Positions 8,847 to 18,446 of a stretch of DNA of 64,000 nt are shown piece by piece. Numbering within the stretch: the stretch's first letter is position 1; the number at the start of each line of letters is the position of its first letter. Position numbers and translations under genes: made by a program. Below the pieces are notes generated by a model. It did not search any database and was not told where the DNA came from. It saw only the letters and a list, made by a program, of their open reading frames with translations. Source of the DNA: an uncultured Alcaligenaceae bacterium (lineage in GTDB: Bacteria; Pseudomonadota; Gammaproteobacteria; Burkholderiales; Burkholderiaceae_B); contig CALFXX010000095.1 of the NCBI GenBank assembly GCA_937952975.1, positions 1 to 64,000 of the forward strand, given 5' to 3'.

Positions 8847-10190
8847 ATGCCAATCTCGATGCTTGAGTCTTCAATTTTTAAAGATATGTTTGGTACGGCT
8901 GCGATGCGTGACGTGTTTGATGATGCCGCGACCGTCTATCGCTATACCGAAACTGAGATTGCCTTGGCCAAAGTGCAGGGCGAGCTCGGGGTGATTCCTG
9001 CACAGGCCGCTGAGGTCATCGCGCAAAAAGCCGATTCAACCAAACTTGATATGGTTGAACTTAAGCGCGAAACTGAAATCGTGGGCTATCCGATCTTGCC
9101 CTTGGTGCATCAGTTATCGAAAATGTGCGGGCCTGAAGGTGAGTATTTACATTGGGGTGCCACCACCCAAGACATCATGGACACGGCGACGGTCTTGCAG
9201 GTGCGGGCCGCGTTGAACATCATTGAAACTGATTTGAACGAGCTCGATCAAATTCTTGATGCACTGGCTGCTCAATACCGAGATGCGCCGATGGCGGGGC
9301 GTACGCATCTTCAGCATGCGCTGCCGATTACGTTTGGTTATAAGGTCGCAGTTTGGTTGTTGATGATCAGACGACATCGCGAACGTTTGCTCCAGCTTAA
9401 ACCTCGCGTGTTAGTCGGGCAGTTTGGCGGCGCGGCCGGCACGCTCGCCTCTTTAGGCTCGCAAGGGTTGGCCGTGCATGCGGCGCTGATGACTGAGTTA
9501 CAGCTCGAGGCGGCACCAGTCACCTGGCATGTCGCGCGCGACGGATTGACCGAGACGATTCAATTTCTGGCGTTAGTCACCGGCTCGCTAGGGAAAATAG
9601 CTCTGGATATCATGTTGATGATGACCAATGAGCTTGGCGAGGCGTTTGAGCCCTTCGTCAAAGGCCGTGGCGCATCGAGCACGATGCCTCAAAAGCGTAA
9701 TCCGATTTCTTGCGAATTGATGTTAAGCGCTTCAAAGTCGGTGCGGCAGCACGCGGGCTTGGCGCTTGATGCCATGGTGCAAGACTTTGAGCGTGCAACG
9801 GGCCCCTGGCATATTGAATGGGCAGCAATCCCCGAGTCGTTTATTTTGACCGCGGGCGCGTTGCATCAAGCGAAATTTATGCTGAGTGGCTTAGAAGTTG
9901 ATACGGCTCGTATGTTGAAGAACTTAGATATCTCTGGAGGCTTGATCGTTGCCGAGGCTGTGATGATGGGTTTGGCTCCTTTTATTGGACGTCAAACCGC
10001 CCATGATGTGGTGTACGACGCCTGTCGCGTTGCCGCGACTAGGGGTCTTAAGCTTGCAGAGGTACTTTATACCGACGAAAAAATTTCTGGCAAACTCGAT
10101 CGAGCGACCATTGATCGCTTGTGTGACCCAGCAAATTATTTGGGCGCTGCGCCTGAGATGGTTGACCGTATGCGTGCCTGGAAAAAATAA
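8847..10190 (+). CDS. PcaB-like lyase (fumarase/ASL superfamily)
   Basis: A 447-residue member of the fumarase/adenylosuccinate lyase superfamily. The signature loop GASSTMPQKRNP is at residues 275-286 and includes the catalytic serine; TTQD (about 106-109) and the general-acid histidine region GRTHLQHALP (151-160) are present. It resembles 3-carboxy-cis,cis-muconate cycloisomerase more than PurB, but no other protocatechuate genes are nearby, so the substrate is unknown. It may cleave a C-N or C-O bond in a dicarboxylate adduct. It begins an operon: its stop directly abuts the ATG of the following Bug gene. Confidence 0.85.
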   Translation: MPISMLESSIFKDMFGTAAMRDVFDDAATVYRYTETEIALAKVQGELGVIPAQAAEVIAQKADSTKLDMVELKRETEIVGYPILPLVHQLSKMCGPEGEYLHWGATTQDIMDTATVLQVRAALNIIETDLNELDQILDALAAQYRDAPMAGRTHLQHALPITFGYKVAVWLLMIRRHRERLLQLKPRVLVGQFGGAAGTLASLGSQGLAVHAALMTELQLEAAPVTWHVARDGLTETIQFLALVTGSLGKIALDIMLMMTNELGEAFEPFVKGRGASSTMPQKRNPISCELMLSASKSVRQHAGLALDAMVQDFERATGPWHIEWAAIPESFILTAGALHQAKFMLSGLEVDTARMLKNLDISGGLIVAEAVMMGLAPFIGRQTAHDVVYDACRVAATRGLKLAEVLYTDEKISGKLDRATIDRLCDPANYLGAAPEMVDRMRAWKK

Positions 10191-11165
10191 ATGAACAGTA
10201 CTTTAAAGCGCCTCTCACTCTGTGCAGCCCTATGGCTTGCGTGTTCGACTGCGGCGCTTGCGCAAACCTATCCAAATAAGCCCGTCAAATTGATCGTGCC
10301 GTTTCCGCCCGGGGGCGGTACCGATATCTTAGCCAGGCCGATCGCCCAAAAGCTGTCTGAAAAATGGGGGCAACCGGTCATTGTTGAAAATCGAGGGGGC
10401 GCCGGTGGAAATATCGGCACGAAGGCTGCAGCAGAGGCTGCCCCTGATGGCTATACATTGATCTTTGGTGTGCTGGGCACGCATGCAGTCAACCAAAGCT
10501 TATACGCCAACCCGGGCTTTGATTCGACCATTGATTTCGCCGCGATCACGATGGTTGCTAACACGCCGAATATTCTTGTCGTGCATCCCTCAGTGCCCGT
10601 TAAAACAATGGCCGACTTGATCGCTTACGCCCAAGCGCATCCGGGTAAATTAAATTACGCCTCGCCGGGAAACGGAAGTCCTTCTCATTTGGCCACTGAA
10701 ATTTTTAAGAGTATGGCGGGTGTGCAGATCACACATGTGCCTTACAAGGGAAGTGGGCCGGCGATGGCCGATATGCTCGGCGGTCAGACACAGGTATGGA
10801 TTGCGAACGCTCCAGTCGTTTTGCAGCATATCGAAACTGGAAACCTGCGCGCTTTGGCGACAACGAGTGCTAGACGGCCGGCGGTAGCCTCAGGGATCCC
10901 GACCATCGATGAGGCGGGCTTGAAGGGGTATGAGGCCGACACGTGGTACGGTATCTTCGCACCTGCTAAAACACCCCAACCGATTCTTGATCAACTTAAC
11001 AAAGATATTGTGGCAGTCTTAAATTTGCCCGATATTCGTCAAAAGTTTTCGAGCGAAGGCGCTGAAATTGTGGCCGATAGCTCAGCCTCATTTACCCAAA
11101 AATTACGCGCTGATGTCGCAAAATGGAAAAAAGTGATTGCTGACCTTAATCTGCGAGCCGAGTAG
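10191..11165 (+). CDS. Bug/TctC-family periplasmic binding protein
   Basis: A 324-residue binding protein with a textbook signal peptide ending AALAQ at about residue 25. It shows YPNKPVKLIVPFPPGGGTDIL, ENRGGAGGNIGTKAA, THVPYKGSGPAMADMLGG and PTIDEAGLKGYEAD. Its ATG immediately follows the lyase stop, and the MmgE/PrpD gene starts 2 bases after its own stop, so these genes are surely cotranscribed. The ligand is probably the substrate of that enzyme set, but it is not identifiable here. Confidence 0.92.
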   Translation: MNSTLKRLSLCAALWLACSTAALAQTYPNKPVKLIVPFPPGGGTDILARPIAQKLSEKWGQPVIVENRGGAGGNIGTKAAAEAAPDGYTLIFGVLGTHAVNQSLYANPGFDSTIDFAAITMVANTPNILVVHPSVPVKTMADLIAYAQAHPGKLNYASPGNGSPSHLATEIFKSMAGVQITHVPYKGSGPAMADMLGGQTQVWIANAPVVLQHIETGNLRALATTSARRPAVASGIPTIDEAGLKGYEADTWYGIFAPAKTPQPILDQLNKDIVAVLNLPDIRQKFSSEGAEIVADSSASFTQKLRADVAKWKKVIADLNLRAE

Positions 11166-11167
11166 CC

Positions 11168-12505
11168 ATGATTGCTGCAAAGCTCGGTGACTTTGTCTCG
11201 CAGGTCGCGCTGACGAGTCTGCCTGAAAACATCATCAGCGCAATTAAATTGCGTCTGCTCGACACACTGGGCGTCGGCATCGCGGGTGCACAACTTGGAT
11301 TGAGTCGTCCGGTTATTGCGCTTTTTGAGTCTGAGGCCAAGGTAGCACAGCTGTGGGGGTTGGCGCAGCGAGCGAGTGCGCGCGAGGCGGCACTCGCAAA
11401 CTCTTATGCGACCCATGGCACTTATCTCGAAGACGGTTCGCGTTTTACTGGCGGCCATCCTTCTTCGGTCGTGATTCCTGCAGTGTTTGCACAAGCCGAA
11501 GCCATGCACAGCTCGGGTGCTGACTTAATTGCCTCGACGGTGGCAGGCTACGAAATTTTCTTGCGGCTTGGTCGCGACACGTATCCCGCCAATGTTGGTA
11601 GAGGGTTTCAGCCGACTGCGATTTTGGCAGCAGTCTCGTCTGCGGCTGGTGTGGCGCGTCTGTTCGGTCTGTCAGCCGAGGCCGCAGCCGATGCTTTGGC
11701 GATTGCAGCCAATTTGGGCGTCGGAATGAAAGAAGCGCTTAAAAGTTCAACGACGCAGCCCCTCCAAGTCGCGCGCGGCTGCGAAGGCGGTATTGTTGCG
11801 GCGTTGCTGGCTCGTTCTGGCTTGCATGGTGCGCCCGAGGTGTTTGAAAAAGGATTTTTACCGGCCTTTGGTGGGTCGGCTCAAAGCTCAACGACCTTAA
11901 ACGGGCTCGGGCATGACTTCAGGATTGCTGAAACGTATTTGAAGCGCCATGCTGGCTGTCGCGGTAACCATGCCCCTCTGGATGTCGCGTTAGAGGTCGT
12001 GAGGCAAGAGCAAATTGATCCGTCTGCAATCGTTGCGATGCGCATTGCTGTCGATACCGTGACCTTAGCCGCTTCGATTGAGGCGCCAGTCAACGCCGAG
12101 CAAACTCAGTTTAGTATTGGCTTTTCTGTGGCTGTCGCTCTGTTACACGGCAATGCCTCGATTTTTCAGTACGTAGAATCGCGCCTGCGAGAGCCCGCGG
12201 TACGAGCGTTGATGAAAAAAATTACTGTGACAGCTGATCCTCAACTTGACGTCGGTTATCCTGAGCAGCGCGCCGCAACAATCGAGATTGAATTGTCCAA
12301 CGGCAAGGTCTTTAGGCATGCGATCGACAATGCGCGCGGTGAACCAGAATGGCCTCTTCAAAGTACCGAAATCGTCGAGAAGTTTTTTGCCCATACGCAA
12401 GAGGTCCTGGGCGCACGTGCTCAGCGTGTGCATGACATGGTGATGCGCTTAGAGCTGCTTGCTGACGTCTCTGATTTAGGCAAGCTTTTAACAACACAAC
12501 ATTAA
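11168..12505 (+). CDS. MmgE/PrpD family protein
   Basis: A 445-residue MmgE/PrpD protein: LRLLDTLGVGIAGAQ near the N-terminus, SYATHGTYLEDGSRFTGGHPS around residues 78-98, and KRHAGCRGNHAPLDVA in the second domain. Known members are 2-methylcitrate dehydratase and cis-aconitate decarboxylase-like enzymes, but many paralogues in Burkholderiales catabolic clusters have undefined substrates. Typical PrpD has DYDD where this protein has YLEDG, so it is unlikely to be a true 2-methylcitrate dehydratase. It is the first of three MmgE/PrpD paralogues in the window, each beside a binding-protein gene. Confidence 0.87.
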   Translation: MIAAKLGDFVSQVALTSLPENIISAIKLRLLDTLGVGIAGAQLGLSRPVIALFESEAKVAQLWGLAQRASAREAALANSYATHGTYLEDGSRFTGGHPSSVVIPAVFAQAEAMHSSGADLIASTVAGYEIFLRLGRDTYPANVGRGFQPTAILAAVSSAAGVARLFGLSAEAAADALAIAANLGVGMKEALKSSTTQPLQVARGCEGGIVAALLARSGLHGAPEVFEKGFLPAFGGSAQSSTTLNGLGHDFRIAETYLKRHAGCRGNHAPLDVALEVVRQEQIDPSAIVAMRIAVDTVTLAASIEAPVNAEQTQFSIGFSVAVALLHGNASIFQYVESRLREPAVRALMKKITVTADPQLDVGYPEQRAATIEIELSNGKVFRHAIDNARGEPEWPLQSTEIVEKFFAHTQEVLGARAQRVHDMVMRLELLADVSDLGKLLTTQH

Positions 12506-12525
12506 ACAAAAAATCAGGAGATCCT

Positions 12526-13329
12526 ATGAACACTGTGTCATCAATCATGATGAATACCTCAGCAAAAATTCCAGCTGGGCCCATTAAAGGTCGAGTGAGT
12601 GCGCAAGAATGGCAGACGCGTGTTGAACTTGCCGCGTGTTATCGCCTTGTCGCGCTCTATGGCATGACCGATATGATTGCGAATCATATTTCAGCGATGG
12701 TGCCAGGCGAGCCTAATCACTACCTGATCAACCCCTATGGTTTGCTGTACACAGAAATCACAGCCTCAAGTCTGATCAAAATCGATATCGACGGCAATAT
12801 TATTGATCGGCCAAATGAAGACTACGGCATCAACCGCACTGGCTTTGTGATTCACAGTGCAATTCACTCTGCGCGTCCTGATGCGGCTTGTATTATTCAT
12901 ACGCATACGCGCGCTGGCATGACAGTCTCTACACTGAAGTGCGGGTTATTGCCCTTGACGCAAACGGCGACACGATTTGCCAAAGTTGCCTATCACCACT
13001 TTGAAGGTATTTCGGTTGACTTGTCCGAGCAAAAGAGTTTGCAGCGTGACTTGGGTGATGCTGAGGTGATGATCTTGCATAATCACGGCTTGTTGGCCTT
13101 GGGGCCTTCAATTCCTGAGGCCTTTAACAGTATTTATCGACTTGAGCTTGCCTGTAAGGTTCAGGTTGATGCGATGGCGTGTAATGCTGAATTGATTATC
13201 CCGCCCGCTGATGTTGTCGCAAAGGCCAACGCCCAATGGAATCCGAGTGTGACACGTCGATATGGTGTGCTTGAATGGCCAGCGATGTTGCGCCAGCTTG
13301 ATAAAGTGGACGGCAGTTATAAAGAGTAA
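12526..13329 (+). CDS. Class II aldolase/adducin family protein
   Basis: A 267-residue class II aldolase-fold protein. Zinc ligands are visible as H125-T-H127 (IIHTHTRAG) and H185-N-H187 (LHNHGLL), with the family stretches MIANHISAMVP and EITASSLIKID. Members catalyse retro-aldol cleavage or decarboxylation through a zinc enolate. This one is closest in layout to the adducin-like enzymes found in catabolic clusters. The ATG at 12526 follows AGGAGA. It is probably the last gene of the operon starting with the lyase at 8847; a 76-base gap separates it from the TRAP genes. Confidence 0.87.
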   Translation: MNTVSSIMMNTSAKIPAGPIKGRVSAQEWQTRVELAACYRLVALYGMTDMIANHISAMVPGEPNHYLINPYGLLYTEITASSLIKIDIDGNIIDRPNEDYGINRTGFVIHSAIHSARPDAACIIHTHTRAGMTVSTLKCGLLPLTQTATRFAKVAYHHFEGISVDLSEQKSLQRDLGDAEVMILHNHGLLALGPSIPEAFNSIYRLELACKVQVDAMACNAELIIPPADVVAKANAQWNPSVTRRYGVLEWPAMLRQLDKVDGSYKE

Positions 13330-13405
13330 GGTTGGTGGCGCGTTACCGTTGCTGCAGACTGTTTGATTTGCAGTGTCATTTCTGTTTATGTTTCGGAGAT
13401 TTCAA

Positions 13406-14356
13406 ATGAAACTTCTCAAAGTTCTTGGAATATTTTTCGCCTTTTTCTGCGCAACTGTGCAGTCACAGAATCTATCGATTGCGACGGGTGGAACCGGTGG
13501 CGTCTATTACCCGATGGGTGGCGGGTTGGCGGCCGTGTTGTCTAAGCAGGTGCCCGGTATGTCGGCAACCGCCGAGGTCACAGGCGGCTCGGTTGATAAT
13601 CTGAATTTGATTGGCTCGGGTAAGCCGTATATTGCATTTTCAATGTCGGATGCGGCCAAAGATGCCTTGGTGGGTGAGGGTAAGTTTGTTGGTAAAAAAG
13701 TCGGGCTAAGTACCCTATTGGTTTTATACCCAAACCGTATGCATGTGGTGACAGTTGAGTCGACCAACATCAAGACGATGGCTGACCTAAAAGGGAAGCG
13801 TGTCAGTACCGGTTCACCCGGTAGCGCTACAGAAGTGATGGCGTTTCGTTTGATTGAAGCCGCAGGTTTAAACAGGGATAAAGACCTTAAGCGCGAACGG
13901 TTGAGTGTTGCTGAATCGGTCAATGCGATTAAAGATCGCAAGATTGACGCGTTTTTTTGGGTCGGAGGTTTGCCAACTGCTGCTGTCACGGATCTGGCTA
14001 ACAGCCCCGGCATGAAAATCGTCATGATTGATCACGCGACTGAAGTTGAGGCCATGAATAAAAAATATGGGGATTTGTATTTTAAAGATGTGATCCCGAT
14101 GGCCACCTACAGTGGCATGGCTAAAGACAATCAAATGGCCTCGGTATCGAATATTTTGATTTCGAGTTCAAAGATGAGTGATGATGAGGCTTATAAAATC
14201 GTCAAAGCGATGTTTGATCACAAGGCTGAGTTGGTGCGCACCCACCAAGAGTACGCTACCCTCGCCCTTAAAGATCAGAAGCAAGTTGCGACCCCAATCC
14301 CTTTTCATCCGGGAGCAATCAAGTACTTGACTGAACAAGGTATCAAAATCGACTGA
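13406..14356 (+). CDS. TAXI-family TRAP solute-binding protein
   Basis: A 316-residue periplasmic receptor of the TAXI type (TRAP-associated extracytoplasmic immunogenic). After a signal peptide ending VQSQ, the mature protein starts LSIATGGTGGVYYPMGGGLA, the family hallmark, followed later by KGKRVSTGSPGSATEVMA. The ATG at 13406 has CGGAGA upstream, whereas an upstream start at 13373 would disrupt the signal peptide. The fused TRAP permease follows after a 22-base hairpin, giving a complete secondary uptake system. TAXI receptors are reported to bind glutamate or other dicarboxylates; the ligand here is unknown. Confidence 0.92.
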   Translation: MKLLKVLGIFFAFFCATVQSQNLSIATGGTGGVYYPMGGGLAAVLSKQVPGMSATAEVTGGSVDNLNLIGSGKPYIAFSMSDAAKDALVGEGKFVGKKVGLSTLLVLYPNRMHVVTVESTNIKTMADLKGKRVSTGSPGSATEVMAFRLIEAAGLNRDKDLKRERLSVAESVNAIKDRKIDAFFWVGGLPTAAVTDLANSPGMKIVMIDHATEVEAMNKKYGDLYFKDVIPMATYSGMAKDNQMASVSNILISSSKMSDDEAYKIVKAMFDHKAELVRTHQEYATLALKDQKQVATPIPFHPGAIKYLTEQGIKID

Positions 14357-14361
14357 GCATT

Positions 14362-14383
14362 CGATCGCCTGAACGGGCGATCG
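14362..14383 (+). promoter_or_regulatory. Intercistronic hairpin between receptor and permease
   Basis: CGATCGCC (14362-14369) and GGCGATCG (14376-14383) form a perfect 8-base-pair stem with a 6-base loop, directly after the TAXI receptor stop. Without a T tract it is more likely an mRNA 3'-stabilising or partial-termination element. Such elements commonly give excess binding protein over permease. Confidence 0.55.
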
Positions 14384-14431
14384 TCGATTTGAGCTTTCCC
14401 CACGACTAGTTTGATGACTTTGGAAATAGAT

Positions 14432-16447
14432 ATGAGCCAATCCTCGATCGATGCGGCAACGCAAGAGCAGCTTGATGCGTTTATTAAGCAAGAGGAGGGT
14501 GATTCAAATGATTACCGCGGATGGCTCGCAGTCTTCATCACGCTTGTCGCCGTTGGCCTGTCGTTATTTCATCTTTACGCGGCCTATTCGATCGTGCCAA
14601 CGCAAGAGTTGCGTACGATTCATGTGGGGCTTGTTTTGTTTTTGGTGTATTTAAGTTTTCCGTTGACGGCACGCTTTAAAAATCGACTGATGTGGTGGGA
14701 CATCGTTTTTGCTCTCGCTGCTCTCTACGTTGTTTATTATATTTTGAGTGGCGGCGATGATTTCTCAGATCGTAATACGGCACCTAATCAACTTGATGTG
14801 ATGGTTGGCGTTGTATTGATTTTGATGATCTTAGAGGCGGTTAGACGCACCAATGGCATGATCTTGGTAATCGTAACCGTATCGTTTTTGTTGTACGCCT
14901 TGTTAGGTAATTATCTGCCAGCACCTTGGACGCACAAGGGCTATGAGATTGACCGGTTGGTCGGGTATATGTACATGACGCTTGAGGGCATCTTTGGTAC
15001 GGCCGTCGATGTTTCTGCCACTTTGATTATTCTCTTCACTATATTTGGCGCATTTTTACAGTTCACAGGTGCCGGTAAGTTTTTTATTGATTTTTCTTTT
15101 GCTGCGATGGGTGGTAAGTCATCGGGAGTAGGCCGCACAATTGTGCTGTCATCTTTTCTCTTGGGTGGCCCTTCGGGTTCAGGTGTTGCGACAACGGTGA
15201 CGGTTGGCTCTGTTGCGGCTCCGATGCTAGAAAAAGTTGGTTACGAACGCAACGCGGCTGGTGGTTTGCTGGCTGCAGGCGGTTTGGGGGCGATTATTTC
15301 GCCACCTGTACTCGGCGCTGCTGCGTTTTTGATTGCTGACTTTTTAAAAATCTCTTATCTCGATGTTTTGTTGATGGCTTGTATTCCTACCATCCTGTTT
15401 TATCTTGGTTTGTTCGTGATGGTAGAGATTGACGTCCGTAAATACGGCATGAAAAATATTCACTTTGAATCTGCCGAAGGTGCATGGTCGCTCACAAAGA
15501 AATATTGGTTTCATTTCTTTTCGCTGATTTCGATCGTAGTCTTCATGCTCTATGGTTTTTCGCCAGTGATGTCAGTGTTTTGGGCGACCGTCGTATCGGC
15601 CGCCAGCAGTATGTTGCGCCGAGACACTGCGATCCTGTCTTGGGATTGGCTGACTGGTAAAGAACCCTTTGTGTCTGGTTTGTATAAATCCAATCTCACG
15701 AAAGCGCTAGCCTCTGGCACGACCGGGGTATTGGCGATTGCGGTGACCTGCGCTGGCGCTGGTTTGATTGTTGGTACAGTGACACTCACAGGGCTTGGAT
15801 TGAAATTTAGCTCGATTGTGATCGAGTATGCCGGTGGATCGTTGTTGTTGACGACTATTTTTACCGCGCTCGTAGTGTGGGTTGTGGGGCTTGCAGTCCC
15901 CGTCACCGCCTCTTATATTATTTGTGCTGTGATCGCAGCGCCTGCGCTCATCAATTTGGGTGTACCTGCTTTTGCTGCGCACATGTTTATTTTTTATTAT
16001 GCGGTGCTCTCTGAGGTGTCGCCACCTACCGCGCTGTCACCCTTTGCGGCAGCGGCTATCTGTAAAGGCGACCCCTACAAGACCACGCTTCAAACCTGGA
16101 AATACGTGGCACCAGCCATTTTGGTGCCGTTCATGTTTACCTTAGATCAGACCGGCACTGGGCTGTTGTTGATGGGCTCAATGAAAGGGTTAATGCAAGC
16201 TGATTGGATGCAAATTGCCTGGACGAGCGTGACGGCCGTGGTCGGGGTGATTTGTTTGGCGGGCGGTTTGCAAGGCTGGTTTCTTGAAAAAACGAACTTG
16301 ATTGAACGGGCTGTGATGGTGGTTGCTGGCGTCGCGTTGGCTTACCCGTCAGGTTTGACCGATGTCCTTGGCTTTGTAGGCTTTGGGCTTGTCATCGTGA
16401 CCCAATGGCTACGGCATCAAAAGCTGAAACAACCCACGGCAACTTAG
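14432..16447 (+). CDS. Fused TRAP permease (4TM + 12TM)
   Basis: About 671 residues and very hydrophobic: a DctQ-like four-helix part at the N-terminus fused to a DctM-like part, as usual for TAXI systems. Hallmarks include FIDFSFAAMGGKSSGVGRT, the GGPSGSGVATTVTVGSVA loop, and SEVSPPTALSPFAAAAI. It imports the receptor's ligand with sodium or protons. The ATG at 14432 has GGAAATAG upstream; earlier TTG and ATG codons (14411, 14414) are less likely. No breaks seen. Confidence 0.92.
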   Translation: MSQSSIDAATQEQLDAFIKQEEGDSNDYRGWLAVFITLVAVGLSLFHLYAAYSIVPTQELRTIHVGLVLFLVYLSFPLTARFKNRLMWWDIVFALAALYVVYYILSGGDDFSDRNTAPNQLDVMVGVVLILMILEAVRRTNGMILVIVTVSFLLYALLGNYLPAPWTHKGYEIDRLVGYMYMTLEGIFGTAVDVSATLIILFTIFGAFLQFTGAGKFFIDFSFAAMGGKSSGVGRTIVLSSFLLGGPSGSGVATTVTVGSVAAPMLEKVGYERNAAGGLLAAGGLGAIISPPVLGAAAFLIADFLKISYLDVLLMACIPTILFYLGLFVMVEIDVRKYGMKNIHFESAEGAWSLTKKYWFHFFSLISIVVFMLYGFSPVMSVFWATVVSAASSMLRRDTAILSWDWLTGKEPFVSGLYKSNLTKALASGTTGVLAIAVTCAGAGLIVGTVTLTGLGLKFSSIVIEYAGGSLLLTTIFTALVVWVVGLAVPVTASYIICAVIAAPALINLGVPAFAAHMFIFYYAVLSEVSPPTALSPFAAAAICKGDPYKTTLQTWKYVAPAILVPFMFTLDQTGTGLLLMGSMKGLMQADWMQIAWTSVTAVVGVICLAGGLQGWFLEKTNLIERAVMVVAGVALAYPSGLTDVLGFVGFGLVIVTQWLRHQKLKQPTAT

Positions 16448-16487
16448 GCCGTCGTATCGTGCATAGCAACAGCTTCGAGGTGCTGCG

Positions 16488-18446
16488 TTGAGACTAACAG
16501 TTGGCCATAAGCTTTTTTTATCGGTGTTGTTGGTGAGCTTGATCGTGATCGCTCTCATCGTTGGGTTGACGACCTGGAATTTGCGCCAAGGCTTTTCAAC
16601 TTACTTGGCTCAGACAGAGTTGAATCGTCAAAGTGTGTTGGTCAAGCGCCTTGAGGATGTTTACGCTGCGCGCGGTAACTGGACATTATTTAAAGATGAT
16701 CCTGCTGCGTGGCTGAGTTTTATACAGTTAGACCGAGTCTCTGAAAATATAAGTCCAACAGCACACAATGTAGTCAAGGTGGTGCTTGACGATTGGGAGG
16801 CTAGCCAACGCCTTGCGCTCGACAGTTCACCGCTCAACGCTTCACAGCTCAACGCTTCACAGCAGGCAAGCTTTATACGAGTGCAACTCGTGCCTGGTAG
16901 CCCGAATGCAGCGACTGGTAGCGAGTCGGGCCAGAGAGCCTCGGGCTCCGGAGCAAACCCCAATCAGCGCGCACCTCAAAGCGCACTAGACGATTGCCGC
17001 GGAAAGCAAGAAGGTGATGAGGTTTGGCATCGAACGCGCGATGGGATTATGCGCTCGACTTGTCTGATGTCGCCTGAGGGCTTGGTTGCGCGACCGAATC
17101 GGAGTGGACAAGGGCAAGGACGCTCATCGGGTAATGAGTCGGGCAACTCCTCTAATAGAACGTCGCGACCACCCCCCCCGCAGCCCTCTACTCAAATCCC
17201 TGCTCCGATTGCGTCAGAGCCTCCCGCGCCAAAGCCTGCGCAAGTCGTTCCTGCACCTGCCGCGCTGCAGCCCGCCCCAGTCGTTACTGCTCCAGTCGTT
17301 CCCGCACCAGTTTCTTCAGAAAAAGCGCTTGCCCCCGAGCCTGAAACAGCTGAAAAGATCGCAGCGCGCCGCTACGTGCTGATGGATCGTGAAGGACGCT
17401 ACTTGGCGGGTATGCGTGCAACAGCGACCGATACGGTCGTGACGCGCGCACTCATGAACGAGCAAAAAATGGTTGGCCAACTGGGGTTGGTCGTGACCGC
17501 AGCAGCGAATGGGATGGATCGGTCATTTGTCGATCACAGTATTGAGATGGTCTTGATTGTGGCAGTTCTCGCACTTGTCGTGTCGATGTTAGCGGCTCTG
17601 TTGTTAGCTAGACATTTCACTTCGATCTTGCGTCTGGTGACGCTTGGGACTAGACGTTTGGCTTCGGGCGAATATGCAACGCGTATCGCTGGCGAACGTC
17701 GCGATGAGTTTGGCGATTTGGTCCGTGACTTTAATCGACTCGCACATGCACTCGAACAGCACGAAAATAATCGTCGCCTCTGGGTGGCTCAGACGTCTCA
17801 TGAATTGCGTACGCCGTTATCAATTTTACGCGCGCATATTGAGGCCTTAATTGATGAAGTACGGGCGCCTAGCCGCGCAGAATTCGAGGTGCTCCATAAA
17901 GAAACCTTGCGCCTGACGAAGTTGGTAAGCGATCTAAACGACCTGGCCCGTGCCGACTCAGGTGCGCTTGCATTTAAAAAAGAGTCTGTTGATGTGATTG
18001 GCTTACTTCAAGAGTCAGCGACGGCGTTTTCTGATCGCTTCGCTGCGCGACACCTAAGCGTTGAACACGCCTATGTAGGGCAGGCCTTGGTCTTCGGTGA
18101 TCCAAGTCGGCTTAGGCAATTATTTGCGAATATTTTTGAAAATACGTTGCGTTACACGGATCAGGGCGGAGTGGTTCGCTTGCAAGCGACTATCGTCGGA
18201 ACCAGGGTCGAGTTGTGTATTGAAGACAGTGCTCCTGGCGTTGAGTCGACAGCGTTGGCCTCGTTGTTTGATCCTTTTTTTAGAACTGACAGTTCGCGGC
18301 AGCGCGAAACGGGTGGGTCAGGGTTGGGCCTCGCAATTTGCAGGTCAATCGTGACCGCACATGAGGGCTCGCTCGCGGCTTTTGCGTCAGAGCTGGGCGG
18401 CTTAAAACTGCGCTTGATCTTTCCCTTGCTTGAGGCAAATACATGA
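16488..18446 (+). CDS. BaeS-like sensor histidine kinase
   Basis: A 652-residue inner-membrane sensor kinase from a TTG start. Segments are: TM1 about 8-28, a large periplasmic region 29-350, TM2 about 352-374, HAMP about 375-427, phosphoacceptor H438 (TSHELRTP), N-box (FANIFENTLRYT), G1 (DSAPGVES) and G2 (GGSGLGL). The overall plan resembles BaeS-type envelope-stress kinases. The periplasmic part is unusual: a Ser/Gly/Asn-rich run (141-222), then a Pro/Ala-rich run (225-288), likely disordered, and a LNASQ repeat from a 15-base duplication. It overlaps the response-regulator start by 4 bases, so they are coupled. Confidence 0.9.
   Translation: MRLTVGHKLFLSVLLVSLIVIALIVGLTTWNLRQGFSTYLAQTELNRQSVLVKRLEDVYAARGNWTLFKDDPAAWLSFIQLDRVSENISPTAHNVVKVVLDDWEASQRLALDSSPLNASQLNASQQASFIRVQLVPGSPNAATGSESGQRASGSGANPNQRAPQSALDDCRGKQEGDEVWHRTRDGIMRSTCLMSPEGLVARPNRSGQGQGRSSGNESGNSSNRTSRPPPPQPSTQIPAPIASEPPAPKPAQVVPAPAALQPAPVVTAPVVPAPVSSEKALAPEPETAEKIAARRYVLMDREGRYLAGMRATATDTVVTRALMNEQKMVGQLGLVVTAAANGMDRSFVDHSIEMVLIVAVLALVVSMLAALLLARHFTSILRLVTLGTRRLASGEYATRIAGERRDEFGDLVRDFNRLAHALEQHENNRRLWVAQTSHELRTPLSILRAHIEALIDEVRAPSRAEFEVLHKETLRLTKLVSDLNDLARADSGALAFKKESVDVIGLLQESATAFSDRFAARHLSVEHAYVGQALVFGDPSRLRQLFANIFENTLRYTDQGGVVRLQATIVGTRVELCIEDSAPGVESTALASLFDPFFRTDSSRQRETGGSGLGLAICRSIVTAHEGSLAAFASELGGLKLRLIFPLLEANT
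16832..16861 (+). repeat. 15-base in-frame tandem duplication
   Basis: The unit GCTCAACGCTTCACA occurs twice in a row (16832-16846, 16847-16861) inside the sensor-kinase gene, doubling the peptide LNASQ in the periplasmic domain. The copies are identical, indicating a recent slippage event that keeps the frame. Confidence 0.9.

Noticed and set aside
8847..10190. purB (adenylosuccinate lyase)
   Set aside because: The superfamily signature is shared, but the sequence and the catabolic neighbours (Bug, MmgE/PrpD, aldolase) fit a PcaB-like lyase better.
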